Assembly: GCA_038276395.1 (NCBI GenBank)
Contig: JBBQAA010000074.1
Location: 124,001 to 188,000, forward strand
DNA length: 64,000 bases
Direction: 5' to 3'
From: JBBQAA01 sp038276395
GTDB taxonomy: Bacteria; Actinomycetota; Thermoleophilia; Solirubrobacterales; Solirubrobacteraceae
Under the pieces are notes generated by a model. That model was not told where the DNA came from and ran no database searches. It saw only the letters and a program-made list of their open reading frames with translations. The position numbers were made by a program, and so were the translations under genes. Shown piece by piece: positions 55,469 to 63,581 of this stretch; positions within the stretch are counted from its first letter, which is position 1; each line of letters begins with the position of its first letter.

Positions 55469-56160
55469 GCGCCGAGCGGTCGGGCGGGCCCTCGAGCGCG
55501 GTGAGTACGCCCGAGGCGCCGGCGGCGGCGCCCGCCGCCGAGCCCTCCGCCGTGGAGCCGGCGGGCGCCACGGCCTGCCCGCGCTGCGGTGCCGAGCTCG
55601 CGCCGGGCCAGGAGTGGTGCACGATGGGCGGCTTCGCGGCGCGCACCCGCATCGTTCCCGCCCAGGGCTGGTGCCTTCCCTTCGCCCTGGCCGGGCTCGT
55701 CGCCCTGCTCGCGGGCGCGGCACTGGCCGTCTGGCTCGTCTCCCTCTCCGACGACGCGACCACGAGCGCCGCCACCCTCACGACGGCGCAGGCCGTGGCC
55801 CCGGCCCGGCCGCACCCGGACGGTCACGAGGACGACGAACGGACCCACCGTGACCGTGACGGCAGCCGGGCCGACCCGGACGGTGACCCGGGCCGTGACC
55901 GTCGGGGCGGGGGCGCCATCCCCCGCCGCCTTCCCCGGCTGGCCGGCGGGCATCCTGGCCTTCTCGGGTACCGAGGCGGGGGCCAGGAAGCACGCCGCCG
56001 GGCTCGCCGCCGCCGGATTCGCGCCAGGCTTCCTGGCCGCCTCCCGCTTCAACGCCCCTCGGCGACCACGAGGGCGATCGCGTCAAGAGCAGGCTGAGCG
56101 CGCGGTGCCAGCCCCGGAGCGCCGCCGCGTCGGCGGCGATCCCGGCGGTGAAGGGGCGGT
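55465..56160 (+). pseudogene. zinc-ribbon/membrane protein with SPOR-like end, frameshifted
   Basis: GTG 55465 gives a Pro/Ala-rich start, a zinc ribbon (ACPRCGAELAPGQEWC) and one transmembrane helix (FALAGLVALLAGAALAVWLV). After TTAQAVAPA the expected Thr-rich linker and C-terminal domain appear in the next frame: TVTRTTNGPTVTVTAAGPTR, then FPGWPAGILAFSGTEAGARK and AAGLAAAGFAPGFLAASRF, like a SPOR domain. A further shift is needed after that. The uninterrupted frame to 56097 is Arg/Gly noise. Either a pseudogene or a sequence with indel errors. Confidence 0.55.
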
Positions 56161-56172
56161 CCTACGGCACGC

Positions 56173-57180
56173 TCAGGTCGGCGGCCGGCGCGCCGCCGCC
56201 GCCAGCGGGTGCACCGCGAGCTCTGGCGCGGGCCGCGGCTCCTCCCGCCCGAGCTCCGCGAGCGTCAGCGCCACGCCGCGGGCGAGCGCGCCGACGTCGT
56301 AGCCGCCCTCGAGCAGCACGCCCACCGGCGCCTCCGCCTCCGCGCCCAGGCGGCGCACCGACGCCGCCATCGCCGCGAAGCCCGCGTCGGTGACGCGGCA
56401 CGACGCGAGGGGATCGTCGGCGTGGGCGTCGTAGCCCGCGGAGACGAGGATCAGCTCCGGCGCGAGCTCCCGCGCCCGGGGCACGACGACGTGCTCGACG
56501 AGCGAGCACCACGTCTCGTCCCCGGACCCGGCCGGCACGGGCAGGTTGAGCGTGAAGCCCTCCCCGGCGCCGCGCCCGCGCTCCGTGGCGGGGCCTGTCC
56601 CCGGGTAGAGCGGCGCTTGGTGGATCGAGACGAAGAGGGTCCGGGGATCCTCGAGCAGGATGTCGTGGGTCCCGTTGCCGTGGTGGACGTCCCAGTCGAG
56701 CACGAGCACCCGCGAGAGGCCGCGGACCTCCGTGGCGTGGCGCGCGGCGACGGCCGCGTTGGCGAACAGGCAGAAGCCCATCGCCCGCGCCGCCTCGGCG
56801 TGGTGGCCGGGGGGGCGGTGGGCGCTCATGCCCGCCGGCGCGCTGCCGTCGAGCAGCAGATCCACGAGGGCGACGGCGCCGCCCGTGGAGTGGAGCGCCG
56901 CCGCCCACGAGCCCGGCGAGACGAGCGTGTCGGCGTCGAGGTAGACGGCCCCGCCGGCCGCGGCGGCACACGCGCGGCGGATCTCCTCCACGTAGGCCTC
57001 GGGGTGGACGAGCGCCAGCGCCGCCGCGCTCACCTCCGGCGATTCGGCGGTCTCGAAGCCCATCCAGTCGCGCGCCGCGAGCTCGCGCTCGAGCACGCGG
57101 ATCCGGTGGGCGGCCTCGGGGTAGGGGCCGGTGTCGTGCTCCAGGGAGGACGGATGGCGGAGGTAGATTGGCGCGCCCAT
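56173..57180 (-). CDS. histone deacetylase superfamily (AcuC-like) amidohydrolase
   Basis: A 335-residue zinc-dependent deacetylase of the class II HDAC/AcuC/acetylpolyamine amidohydrolase group. The motifs are HRPPGHHA (charge-relay histidines), LDWDVHHGNGTHD (zinc Asp and His), SAGYDAHADDPLA (zinc Asp) and LLEGGYDVGALA (with the transition-state Tyr). All catalytic residues are present. The start is ATG 57180, since relatives begin at YLRHPSSLEHDTG; GTG 57198 is possible. It is divergent from nadB with overlapping start codons (CATG), so the two cannot both have untranslated leaders without overlapping. Confidence 0.92.
   Translation of the reverse strand: MGAPIYLRHPSSLEHDTGPYPEAAHRIRVLERELAARDWMGFETAESPEVSAAALALVHPEAYVEEIRRACAAAAGGAVYLDADTLVSPGSWAAALHSTGGAVALVDLLLDGSAPAGMSAHRPPGHHAEAARAMGFCLFANAAVAARHATEVRGLSRVLVLDWDVHHGNGTHDILLEDPRTLFVSIHQAPLYPGTGPATERGRGAGEGFTLNLPVPAGSGDETWCSLVEHVVVPRARELAPELILVSAGYDAHADDPLASCRVTDAGFAAMAASVRRLGAEAEAPVGVLLEGGYDVGALARGVALTLAELGREEPRPAPELAVHPLAAAARRPPT
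57164..57169 (+). promoter_or_regulatory. -10 promoter box of nadB
   Basis: TAGATT, nine bases before ATG 57179, lying inside the HDAC gene's first codons. Confidence 0.5.
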
Positions 57181-58639
57181 GGCGGCTGAGTCTTCCACGC
57201 CGCCCGACCTCGTCGTGGTGGGCGCCGGCGCCGCCGGCCTCTACGCGGCGCTCTGCGCGGCCCGGTCGGGAGCGCGGGTCGCACTCGTCTCGGCCACCCC
57301 CCTGGCCGAGTCGGCGAGCTACTGGGCCCAGGGCGGAGTCGCCGCCGCGCTGGCGGAGGGCGACTCAGCGGAGCTCCACCGCGAGGACACCGAGCGCGCG
57401 GGCCGCGGCGCCGTCCGCGACTCGGCGGCGGCGCTGCTCGCTCGTGACGCGCCCGCGGCCGTCGCCGATCTCGAGGCGCTCGGCGTCCACTTCGACGCCG
57501 ACCGCGAGGGGCGGCTCGCGCTCGGGCTCGAGGGCGGCCACTCCGCCCGCCGCGTCGTCCACGCGGGCGGGAGCGCCACCGGGCGGCGCATCACCCGCGA
57601 GCTCTCCGCCGGCGCCGCCGAGCACCCGCGCATCGACGTGCTCGAGCGCACGAGCGCGGTCGCCCTCCTGCTGGCCGGGGATGGATCGTGCGCCGGGCTC
57701 GCGTGCGACGACGGGCGGCAGATCCCCGCGCGCGCCGTCCTCCTCGCCACCGGCGGCGCCGCGGCGCTGTGGGCGCGGACGACGAACCCTCCGGGCGCCA
57801 CGGGCAAGGGCCTCGCGCTGGCCTACGCCGCCGGCGCCGCGCTCGCCGACCTCGAGCTCGTCCAGTTCCACCCGACCGCGCTGGCGGGCACGAGCGAGGA
57901 CGGCTTTCTCATCACCGAGGCGATGCGCGGGGAGGGGGCGCTCCTGCTCGACGCGGGCGGAGAGCGCTTCGTCAACGAGCTCGCTCCGCGCGACGTGGTC
58001 GCGCTCGCGGTGCAGGCGCGCCTCTCGGAGACCGGCGGCGGCCCCGTCAGCCTCGACCTCCGCGGGGTCGACATGGCGGGCTTCCCCAACGTCGCCGCCG
58101 CGCTTCGCCGCGCCGGCCTCGACCCCGCCGGGGACCTCGTTCCCGTGGCCCCGGCCGCCCACTACGTTATGGGCGGGATCGCCACCGACCTCGACGGCCG
58201 CTCCTCCCTCCCCGGGCTGCTCGCCGTCGGCGAATGCGCGTGCACGGGCCTGCACGGCGCCAACCGGCTTGCCTCCAACTCGCTCTCGGAGTGCTTCGTC
58301 TTCGGCGCGCGCGCCGCGCGCGCCGCGCTCGACGCGCCGGCCTCCGGAGGCGGGCGGGCGACGATCGCCGACCCGGGCCCCGCCCTCGCCCCGCCCGCGG
58401 TATCCACACGCGCGGCCCTCTGGCGGAACGCCGGTCTGCAGCGGAGCCCGGAGGGGCTGCGCGCGCTCGCCTCCGACCCCCATCCGCTCGCGCGGCTCGT
58501 GGCCGCGAGCGCGCTCGCGCGCGAGGAGTCCCGTGGCGCGCACCGTCGGGCCGACCGGCCGGAGACCGACCCCGCGCTCGACCGGCGCCACGTCGTCCAC
58601 GTGTCAGCCGGCGAACCGGTGCTGGAGGTCTGGGAGTGA
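57179..58639 (+). CDS. nadB: L-aspartate oxidase
   Basis: FAD enzyme oxidising aspartate to iminoaspartate, the first step of NAD synthesis. 486 residues: FAD site VVVGAGAAGLYAALCAARSG, SYWAQGGVAAAL, GHSARRVVHAGG, then HYVMGGIATDLDGRSSLPGL and NRLASNSLSECFVFG. These separate it from fumarate reductase flavoproteins. A short C-terminal helical domain follows. nadA and nadC are not in the window. The start is ATG 57179, with TAGATT nine bases before. Confidence 0.93.
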   Translation: MAAESSTPPDLVVVGAGAAGLYAALCAARSGARVALVSATPLAESASYWAQGGVAAALAEGDSAELHREDTERAGRGAVRDSAAALLARDAPAAVADLEALGVHFDADREGRLALGLEGGHSARRVVHAGGSATGRRITRELSAGAAEHPRIDVLERTSAVALLLAGDGSCAGLACDDGRQIPARAVLLATGGAAALWARTTNPPGATGKGLALAYAAGAALADLELVQFHPTALAGTSEDGFLITEAMRGEGALLLDAGGERFVNELAPRDVVALAVQARLSETGGGPVSLDLRGVDMAGFPNVAAALRRAGLDPAGDLVPVAPAAHYVMGGIATDLDGRSSLPGLLAVGECACTGLHGANRLASNSLSECFVFGARAARAALDAPASGGGRATIADPGPALAPPAVSTRAALWRNAGLQRSPEGLRALASDPHPLARLVAASALAREESRGAHRRADRPETDPALDRRHVVHVSAGEPVLEVWE

Positions 58640-58671
58640 TCCACGCGGCCCTCCTCCCCGCAACTCTCTGA

Positions 58672-58686
58672 TTAACCCGTGGTTAA
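58672..58686. promoter_or_regulatory. palindrome, possible operator
   Basis: TTAACCCGTGGTTAA, six-base arms around CGT. AT-rich for this genome and placed 84 bases before the ATG at 58770, so a regulator site is plausible. Confidence 0.4.
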
Positions 58687-58769
58687 CGGAGAGGCACCCG
58701 CCGTCTTCATACGGAGCGGCGACCGTAACGCACGGAAAAGCAGGGAGAGAGAGGGAAGCCGCCGGGTCC

Positions 58770-59198
58770 ATGTACCGCTACAGCCGTGCCATCTATCGCG
58801 AGCTCGCCGACGACATCGTCGAGGACGGCGGCGGCGCGCTCGCCAACCACGAGAAGGTGCTCCGCGCGTGCGAGGCGTCGATCGAGCGTCTCGCCTTCGA
58901 CCGCCACTACTTCGCGCGGCCGACTCAGACGCTGTTCAAGGACATCCGCGGCCACTTCCCCGTCTCCGCGCAGGCCAAGGTCCTGCGCGTGATCGAGCGC
59001 TACCTCGCGGCGGCCGACGAGTTCCTCGCCCGGATCCCGCCGACGGGCTACGACCTGGCGGGCAACCCGCTCGAGTGCCGGGCCACCACCCGCCGCGGCA
59101 CGCCGTGCCAGCGCGTCCCGCTGCCCCGCAACGGCTACTGCCCCTCCCACCAGCACCTGGCCGAGACGGAGGACGTCCCGGCGCGCATCGCCGCGTAG
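58770..59198 (+). CDS. conserved protein with C-terminal Cys/His zinc motif
   Basis: A 142-residue soluble protein. The N-terminal two thirds is helical (YRYSRAIYRELADDIVEDGG, then EKVLRACEASIERLAFDRHY). The end has CRATTRRGTPCQR, then GYCPSHQH, a C-C-C-H zinc-binding motif seen at the ends of various small proteins. I do not recognise the whole protein. It has an upstream region of about 130 bases with a palindrome, so unlike most genes here it probably has a leader and regulation. Confidence 0.75.
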   Translation: MYRYSRAIYRELADDIVEDGGGALANHEKVLRACEASIERLAFDRHYFARPTQTLFKDIRGHFPVSAQAKVLRVIERYLAAADEFLARIPPTGYDLAGNPLECRATTRRGTPCQRVPLPRNGYCPSHQHLAETEDVPARIAA

Positions 59199-59221
59199 GG
59201 CCGCCGACCAGGAGCCGGCGC

Positions 59222-59227
59222 TAGCGT
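59222..59227 (+). promoter_or_regulatory. -10 promoter box of the hydantoinase operon
   Basis: TAGCGT, seven bases before GTG 59235. Confidence 0.5.
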
Positions 59228-59234
59228 CGGCCCC

Positions 59235-61211
59235 GTGCTGCTCGGCGTCGATGTCGGAGGGACCTTCACCGACGCCGTGCTCGTGGTCGGCGAGCGCGTC
59301 GCCCAGGCCAAGCGCCCGACGACGCCGGAGGACCAGTCCGAGGGTGTCCTCGCCGCCGTGCGCGCCGTGCTCGAGGACGCGGGCGCCGAGGCCGGGGACG
59401 TCGAGCGCTTCGCCCACGGGATGACCGTGGCCACGAACGCGCTGCTCGAGGGGAAGGCGGCGCGCACGGCGCTCGTGGCCACGCGCGGCTTTGAGGACGT
59501 CGTCGAGCTCGGCCGCCAGGCGCGCGCGGAGCTCTACCGGCTCTGCGCCGCGCACCCGGCGCCGCTCGTGCCCCCCGAGCGGCGCTTCGGCGCACCCGAG
59601 CGCATGACCCCCGAGGGCCCGCTCGAGGAGCTGACGGAGGACGGGGCCGCGGAGCTGGCCGCGCGCGTGGCGGAGGCCGAGCCCGAGGCGGTGGCCGTCG
59701 TCCTCCTGCACTCCTATCGCCATCCCGAGCACGAGCAGCGCGCGGGCGCGGCGCTCACCGCCGCGCTCGGGGAGGACGTCCACGTCTCGCTCTCCCATGA
59801 GGTCACGGGCACGTTCAGGGAGTGGGAGCGCGCGGCGACGACGGAGATCGACGCCGGCCTCTCCCCCCTGCTCGGGCGCTACCTGCGCCGCGTGGCCGAG
59901 CGCGCGCGGGCGGAGGGCCTGCCCGAGCCCGCGATCATGCAGTCAAACGGCGGCCTCGTGCCCGCCGAGGCCGCGGCCGGACACGCGGCGTGGACGGTCC
60001 TCTCCGGCCCCGCGGCGGGCGCGGCGGGCGCCGCCCACGCGGCCCGGGCGGCGGGCAGCGGGGACGCCCTGTGCTTCGACATGGGCGGCACCTCCTGCGA
60101 CGTCTGCGTCGTCGACGGCGGCCGCGTGCGCGAGACCGCCGGGCGCGAGGTCGGCGGACGCACGCTGGCCCTCCCCATGCTCGACGTCCACACCGTGGGG
60201 GCGGGCGGCGGCTCGATCGCCTGGCGCGACGCGGGCGGCGCCCTGCGCGTCGGGCCGCACTCGGCGGGCGCCGACCCGGGACCCGCCGCCTACGGGCGCG
60301 GCGGTGAGGAGCCGACCGTGACCGACGCCAACCTCGTCCTCGGCCGCCTGCCCGCGGGCGGAGAGCTGGCGGGCGGGGTGGCGCTCGACGCGGCGCGCGC
60401 CGCCGCCGCCGTCGACGCCCTGGCGGAGGAGCTCGGCCTCGAACGCGACGCGTGCGCCGAGGGCATCCTGCGGGTGGCCAACACGGAGATGGTGCGCGCG
60501 CTGCGGGTCATGACCGTCGAGCGCGGCGTCGACCCGCGCGGCTACGCCCTGCTCGCCTTCGGCGGCGCGGGCGGCCTGCACGCGGCGGCGATCGCCGACG
60601 AGCTCGGGATCGACCGGATCATCGGCCCGCGCGCCGGGGGCGTCCTCGCCGCGCTCGGGCTCGTCGTCTCCCCCGGCCGGCGGGACGCGCAGCGGAGCGT
60701 CCTCGTCGCGGGCACGGAGCTGACCCGGGAGCGGGTGGAGGAGGAGATCGAGGCCCAGGCCGCGGCCGCGCGCGAGGCCCTCGGCGACTCCGGCGCCAAG
60801 ATCCGCTCAGAGCTCGACCTCCGCTACCGCGGACAGGCCTTCGAGCTGACGGTGGACGCGGCGGAGGAGGACTTCAAGCGCGCCTTCGCCGAGGCCCACG
60901 AAGAGCGCTACGGCTACGCGGAGGAGGACGGCGTGCTCGAGCTCGTGACGGTGCGGGCGACGGCCACGGTCCCCGCGCCGGAGGTTCCCCTCGCCGCCGC
61001 CGAGGAGGATCCCGAGGAGGACGAGCGCGAGGCGGCGTGGGAGGGCGAGCGGCAGGCCACGCGCGTCCTGCGTGGCGAGCTGCCCGGCGGACTCGAGCTG
61101 ACGGGGCCGGCGGTCTGCGAGCTGCCCGAGGGCGCCGTCGCCGTGCCGCCGGGCTGGTCGGGACGGGTGCACGAGTCGGGCGCCCTCGTGCTGGAGCGGG
61201 AGGGCGCGTGA
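59235..61211 (+). CDS. hydantoinase/oxoprolinase family, subunit A
   Basis: A 658-residue ATP-dependent amidohydrolase subunit of the HyuA/5-oxoprolinase/acetone carboxylase superfamily. It starts LLGVDVGGTFTDAVLVVGER (phosphate loop of the actin-like fold), then FAHGMTVATNALLEGKAART, SGPAAGAAGAAHAA, FDMGGTSCDVCVVDGG and AFGGAGGLHAAAIADELG. Substrate, whether N-methylhydantoin, oxoproline or another cyclic amide, cannot be told. The GTG start has TAGCGT seven bases upstream. The stop overlaps the subunit B start (GTGA). Confidence 0.93.
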   Translation: MLLGVDVGGTFTDAVLVVGERVAQAKRPTTPEDQSEGVLAAVRAVLEDAGAEAGDVERFAHGMTVATNALLEGKAARTALVATRGFEDVVELGRQARAELYRLCAAHPAPLVPPERRFGAPERMTPEGPLEELTEDGAAELAARVAEAEPEAVAVVLLHSYRHPEHEQRAGAALTAALGEDVHVSLSHEVTGTFREWERAATTEIDAGLSPLLGRYLRRVAERARAEGLPEPAIMQSNGGLVPAEAAAGHAAWTVLSGPAAGAAGAAHAARAAGSGDALCFDMGGTSCDVCVVDGGRVRETAGREVGGRTLALPMLDVHTVGAGGGSIAWRDAGGALRVGPHSAGADPGPAAYGRGGEEPTVTDANLVLGRLPAGGELAGGVALDAARAAAAVDALAEELGLERDACAEGILRVANTEMVRALRVMTVERGVDPRGYALLAFGGAGGLHAAAIADELGIDRIIGPRAGGVLAALGLVVSPGRRDAQRSVLVAGTELTRERVEEEIEAQAAAAREALGDSGAKIRSELDLRYRGQAFELTVDAAEEDFKRAFAEAHEERYGYAEEDGVLELVTVRATATVPAPEVPLAAAEEDPEEDEREAAWEGERQATRVLRGELPGGLELTGPAVCELPEGAVAVPPGWSGRVHESGALVLEREGA

Positions 61212-62707
61212 GCGAGCGGCGCCTCGACCCCGTCGAACTCCAGGTCATCCTCGGTGCCCTGCGCGCGGCGTGCGAGGAGATGGGTGCCGTCCTCATCCGC
61301 GCCGCCCACTCGGCGAACATCAAGGAGCGCCGCGACGCCTCCTGCGCCCTCTTCGACCCGGACGGCGAGATGGTCATGCAGGCCGAGCACATCCCCGTCC
61401 ACCTCGGCGCGATGCCCGCCGCCGTGGCCGCCGTGCGGGGAAAGGACCACGCCGAGGGTCGCTCGTGGATCCTCAACGATCCCTTCGCCGGCGGCACCCA
61501 CCTGCCGGACATCACCGTCGTCATGCCCATCCGCGAGGACGACGAGCTCGTCGGCTTCGCCGCCTGCCGCGCCCACCACGCCGATGTCGGCGGCCCGACC
61601 CCCGGCTCGATGCCCGCGGACTCGGCGAGGCTCGAAGACGAGGGCGTCGTCCTCTCGCCCCGCCCGATCGACCCCGACGACCTCGAGGCGCTCGTCGAGG
61701 GGATGCGCCAGCCCGCGCAGCGGAAGGCCGACCTGCGCGCCCAGCTCGCGGCCAACCGCGCGGGCGCGCGGCGCCTCATCGAGCTGCGCGAGCGCGTGGG
61801 CGCGGACACCCTGCTCGACGCCTTCGCCGACGTCCTCGACTACTCCGAGGCGCGGACCCGCGCCTGCCTGGCCGAGCTCGAGGACGGGACCCGCGAGGCC
61901 GCGGACGTGCTCGAGGCGCGCGAGGGGGACCTCGAGCTGCGGCTGTGCGCGACGGTGCGGGGAGACTCGCTCGTGCTCGACTTCGCGGGGAGCGCCGAAC
62001 AGCACGAGGGGAACATGAACTGCCCGCTCGCGGTCACGCGCTCGGCCTGCTACTTCGCCGTCCGCGTTCTCACCGATCCCGACATCCCGCCCACCGCGGG
62101 CGCCTATCGCCCGATCGAGGTGCGCGCGCCCGAGGGCTCGCTGCTGAACGCCCGCTCCCCCGCGGCCGTCGTGGCCGGGAACGTCGAGACGTCCTCCCGC
62201 GTGGCCGACCTCGTCCTGCGGGCCTTCGGCCATGCCCTCGGGCAGGGGACGATGAACAACCTGACGCTCGGCAACGAGGACTTCACCTACTACGAGACGC
62301 TCGGCGGCGGCCAGGGCGCCTGCGCCGAGGCCGACGGCCCGAGCGCGGTCCACGTGGCGATGAGCAACACGCTGAACACCCCAGTCGAGGCGCTCGAGCT
62401 CGAGTTCCCCCTGCGGGTGAGGGAGTACGCGATCCGGCGGGACTCAGGCGGCGCTGGCGCGCAGCGCGGGGGCGACGGCGTCGTGCGCGAACTCGAGGCG
62501 CTCGCGCCGATGTCCTACTCCCTGCTCACCGAGCGCCGCCGCCACGCGCCGCCGGGCGCCGAGGGCGGGGAGGACGGCGCCCGCGGGCGCAACAGCGTCG
62601 ACGGCGAGGAGCTGCCCGCCAAGGCCGGCGGCGAGCTCGCCGAGGGTCAGCGGCTGCGGATTGAGACCCCCGGCGGCGGCGGCTACGGGGAGGCCGAGGA
62701 TGGCTGA
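61208..62707 (+). CDS. hydantoinase/oxoprolinase family, subunit B
   Basis: A 499-residue HyuB-type subunit. Key stretches are DPVELQVILGALRAACEEMG, NIKERRDASCALFDPDGEMV, ILNDPFAGGTHLPDITVV, ACRAHHADVGGPTPGSMP, VAGNVETSSRVADLVLRAFG and YETLGGGQGACAEADG. Slightly short for the family (often 510-600). The GTG at 61208 is coupled to subunit A; the open frame extending left is a shadow of subunit A. The end overlaps the next gene by eight bases. Confidence 0.93.
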   Translation: MSERRLDPVELQVILGALRAACEEMGAVLIRAAHSANIKERRDASCALFDPDGEMVMQAEHIPVHLGAMPAAVAAVRGKDHAEGRSWILNDPFAGGTHLPDITVVMPIREDDELVGFAACRAHHADVGGPTPGSMPADSARLEDEGVVLSPRPIDPDDLEALVEGMRQPAQRKADLRAQLAANRAGARRLIELRERVGADTLLDAFADVLDYSEARTRACLAELEDGTREAADVLEAREGDLELRLCATVRGDSLVLDFAGSAEQHEGNMNCPLAVTRSACYFAVRVLTDPDIPPTAGAYRPIEVRAPEGSLLNARSPAAVVAGNVETSSRVADLVLRAFGHALGQGTMNNLTLGNEDFTYYETLGGGQGACAEADGPSAVHVAMSNTLNTPVEALELEFPLRVREYAIRRDSGGAGAQRGGDGVVRELEALAPMSYSLLTERRRHAPPGAEGGEDGARGRNSVDGEELPAKAGGELAEGQRLRIETPGGGGYGEAEDG

Positions 62708-63581
62708 GATCGCTTTCCTCGGGCTCGGGATCATGGGCACGCGGATGGCTGCGCACCTCGCGCGGGCGGGCCACGCCCTGACCGTGTGGAACCGGACCGC
62801 CGCCCGCGCCGAGGCCTGGGCGGCCGAGCACCGCGCGCAGGTAGCTCCCACGCCCGCCGCGGCCGCCGCGGCCGCCGATGTCGTCTTCACGATGGTCGTC
62901 GACGGGGCGCAGGTGCGGGAGGTCCTGTTCGGCGGCCAGGGCGCCGTCGCGGGCGCGCGAGGCGGCGCGCTCCTCGTGGACTGCTCGACGATCGCCCCGG
63001 CCGACGCCGAGGCGCTCGCGCGCGACGTCGCGGCGCGCGGGCTCGGCTTCCTCGACGCGCCGGTCTCGGGATCGGCGCCGCGCGCGGCCGACGGCACGCT
63101 CACGTTCATGGTCGGTGGCGAGGCCGGGAGCCTCGCCCGCGCTCGGCCACTCCTGGCCGAGATGGGCGGGCTCATCGTCCACGCCGGCCCGGCCGGGCAC
63201 GGCCAGCGGGTGAAGCTGCTGAACAACGCGCTGGCCGCCGCCAACGCGGCGGCGGTGGCCGAGGCCATCCTCGCCGCGCGCGCCGAGGGCGTGGATCTCG
63301 ACGCGCTCGAGCAGGTCGTCGGCGCCAGCTCGGGCGGCTCGGCGATGTTGTCGCTGAAGGCGCGACCGATGCGGGAGCGGGACTTCGCGCCGCTGTTCAA
63401 GCTCGCTCACATGCGCAAGGACGTGGCGCTCGCGCTGGCCGCCGCCCGCGCGGCCGGGGCCGAGCTGCCGGCGGCGCGCGCCGCTCTCGTTCTGCTCGCC
63501 GCGGCCGAAGCGGCGGGCTACGGGGAGGCGGACTTCGCGGCGCTGATCGTGGCGCTGGAGGGCGGGGGCGACGGCGCGTAG
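62700..63581 (+). CDS. beta-hydroxyacid (3-hydroxyisobutyrate-type) dehydrogenase
   Basis: A 293-residue NAD(P)-dependent enzyme of the 6PGDH-like family. It starts AEIAFLGLGIMGTRMAAHLA (Rossmann GxGxxG), then LVDCSTIAPADAEAL, FLDAPVSGSAPRAADGTLTF (substrate-site SGS), the catalytic lysine region GQRVKLLNNAL and FAPLFKLAHMRKDVALAL. It may act on 3-hydroxyisobutyrate, tartronate semialdehyde or similar. ATG 62700 overlaps the subunit B stop, so the enzyme probably handles a product of the hydantoinase-type complex; the pathway is not established. Confidence 0.9.
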   Translation: MAEIAFLGLGIMGTRMAAHLARAGHALTVWNRTAARAEAWAAEHRAQVAPTPAAAAAAADVVFTMVVDGAQVREVLFGGQGAVAGARGGALLVDCSTIAPADAEALARDVAARGLGFLDAPVSGSAPRAADGTLTFMVGGEAGSLARARPLLAEMGGLIVHAGPAGHGQRVKLLNNALAAANAAAVAEAILAARAEGVDLDALEQVVGASSGGSAMLSLKARPMRERDFAPLFKLAHMRKDVALALAAARAAGAELPAARAALVLLAAAEAAGYGEADFAALIVALEGGGDGA

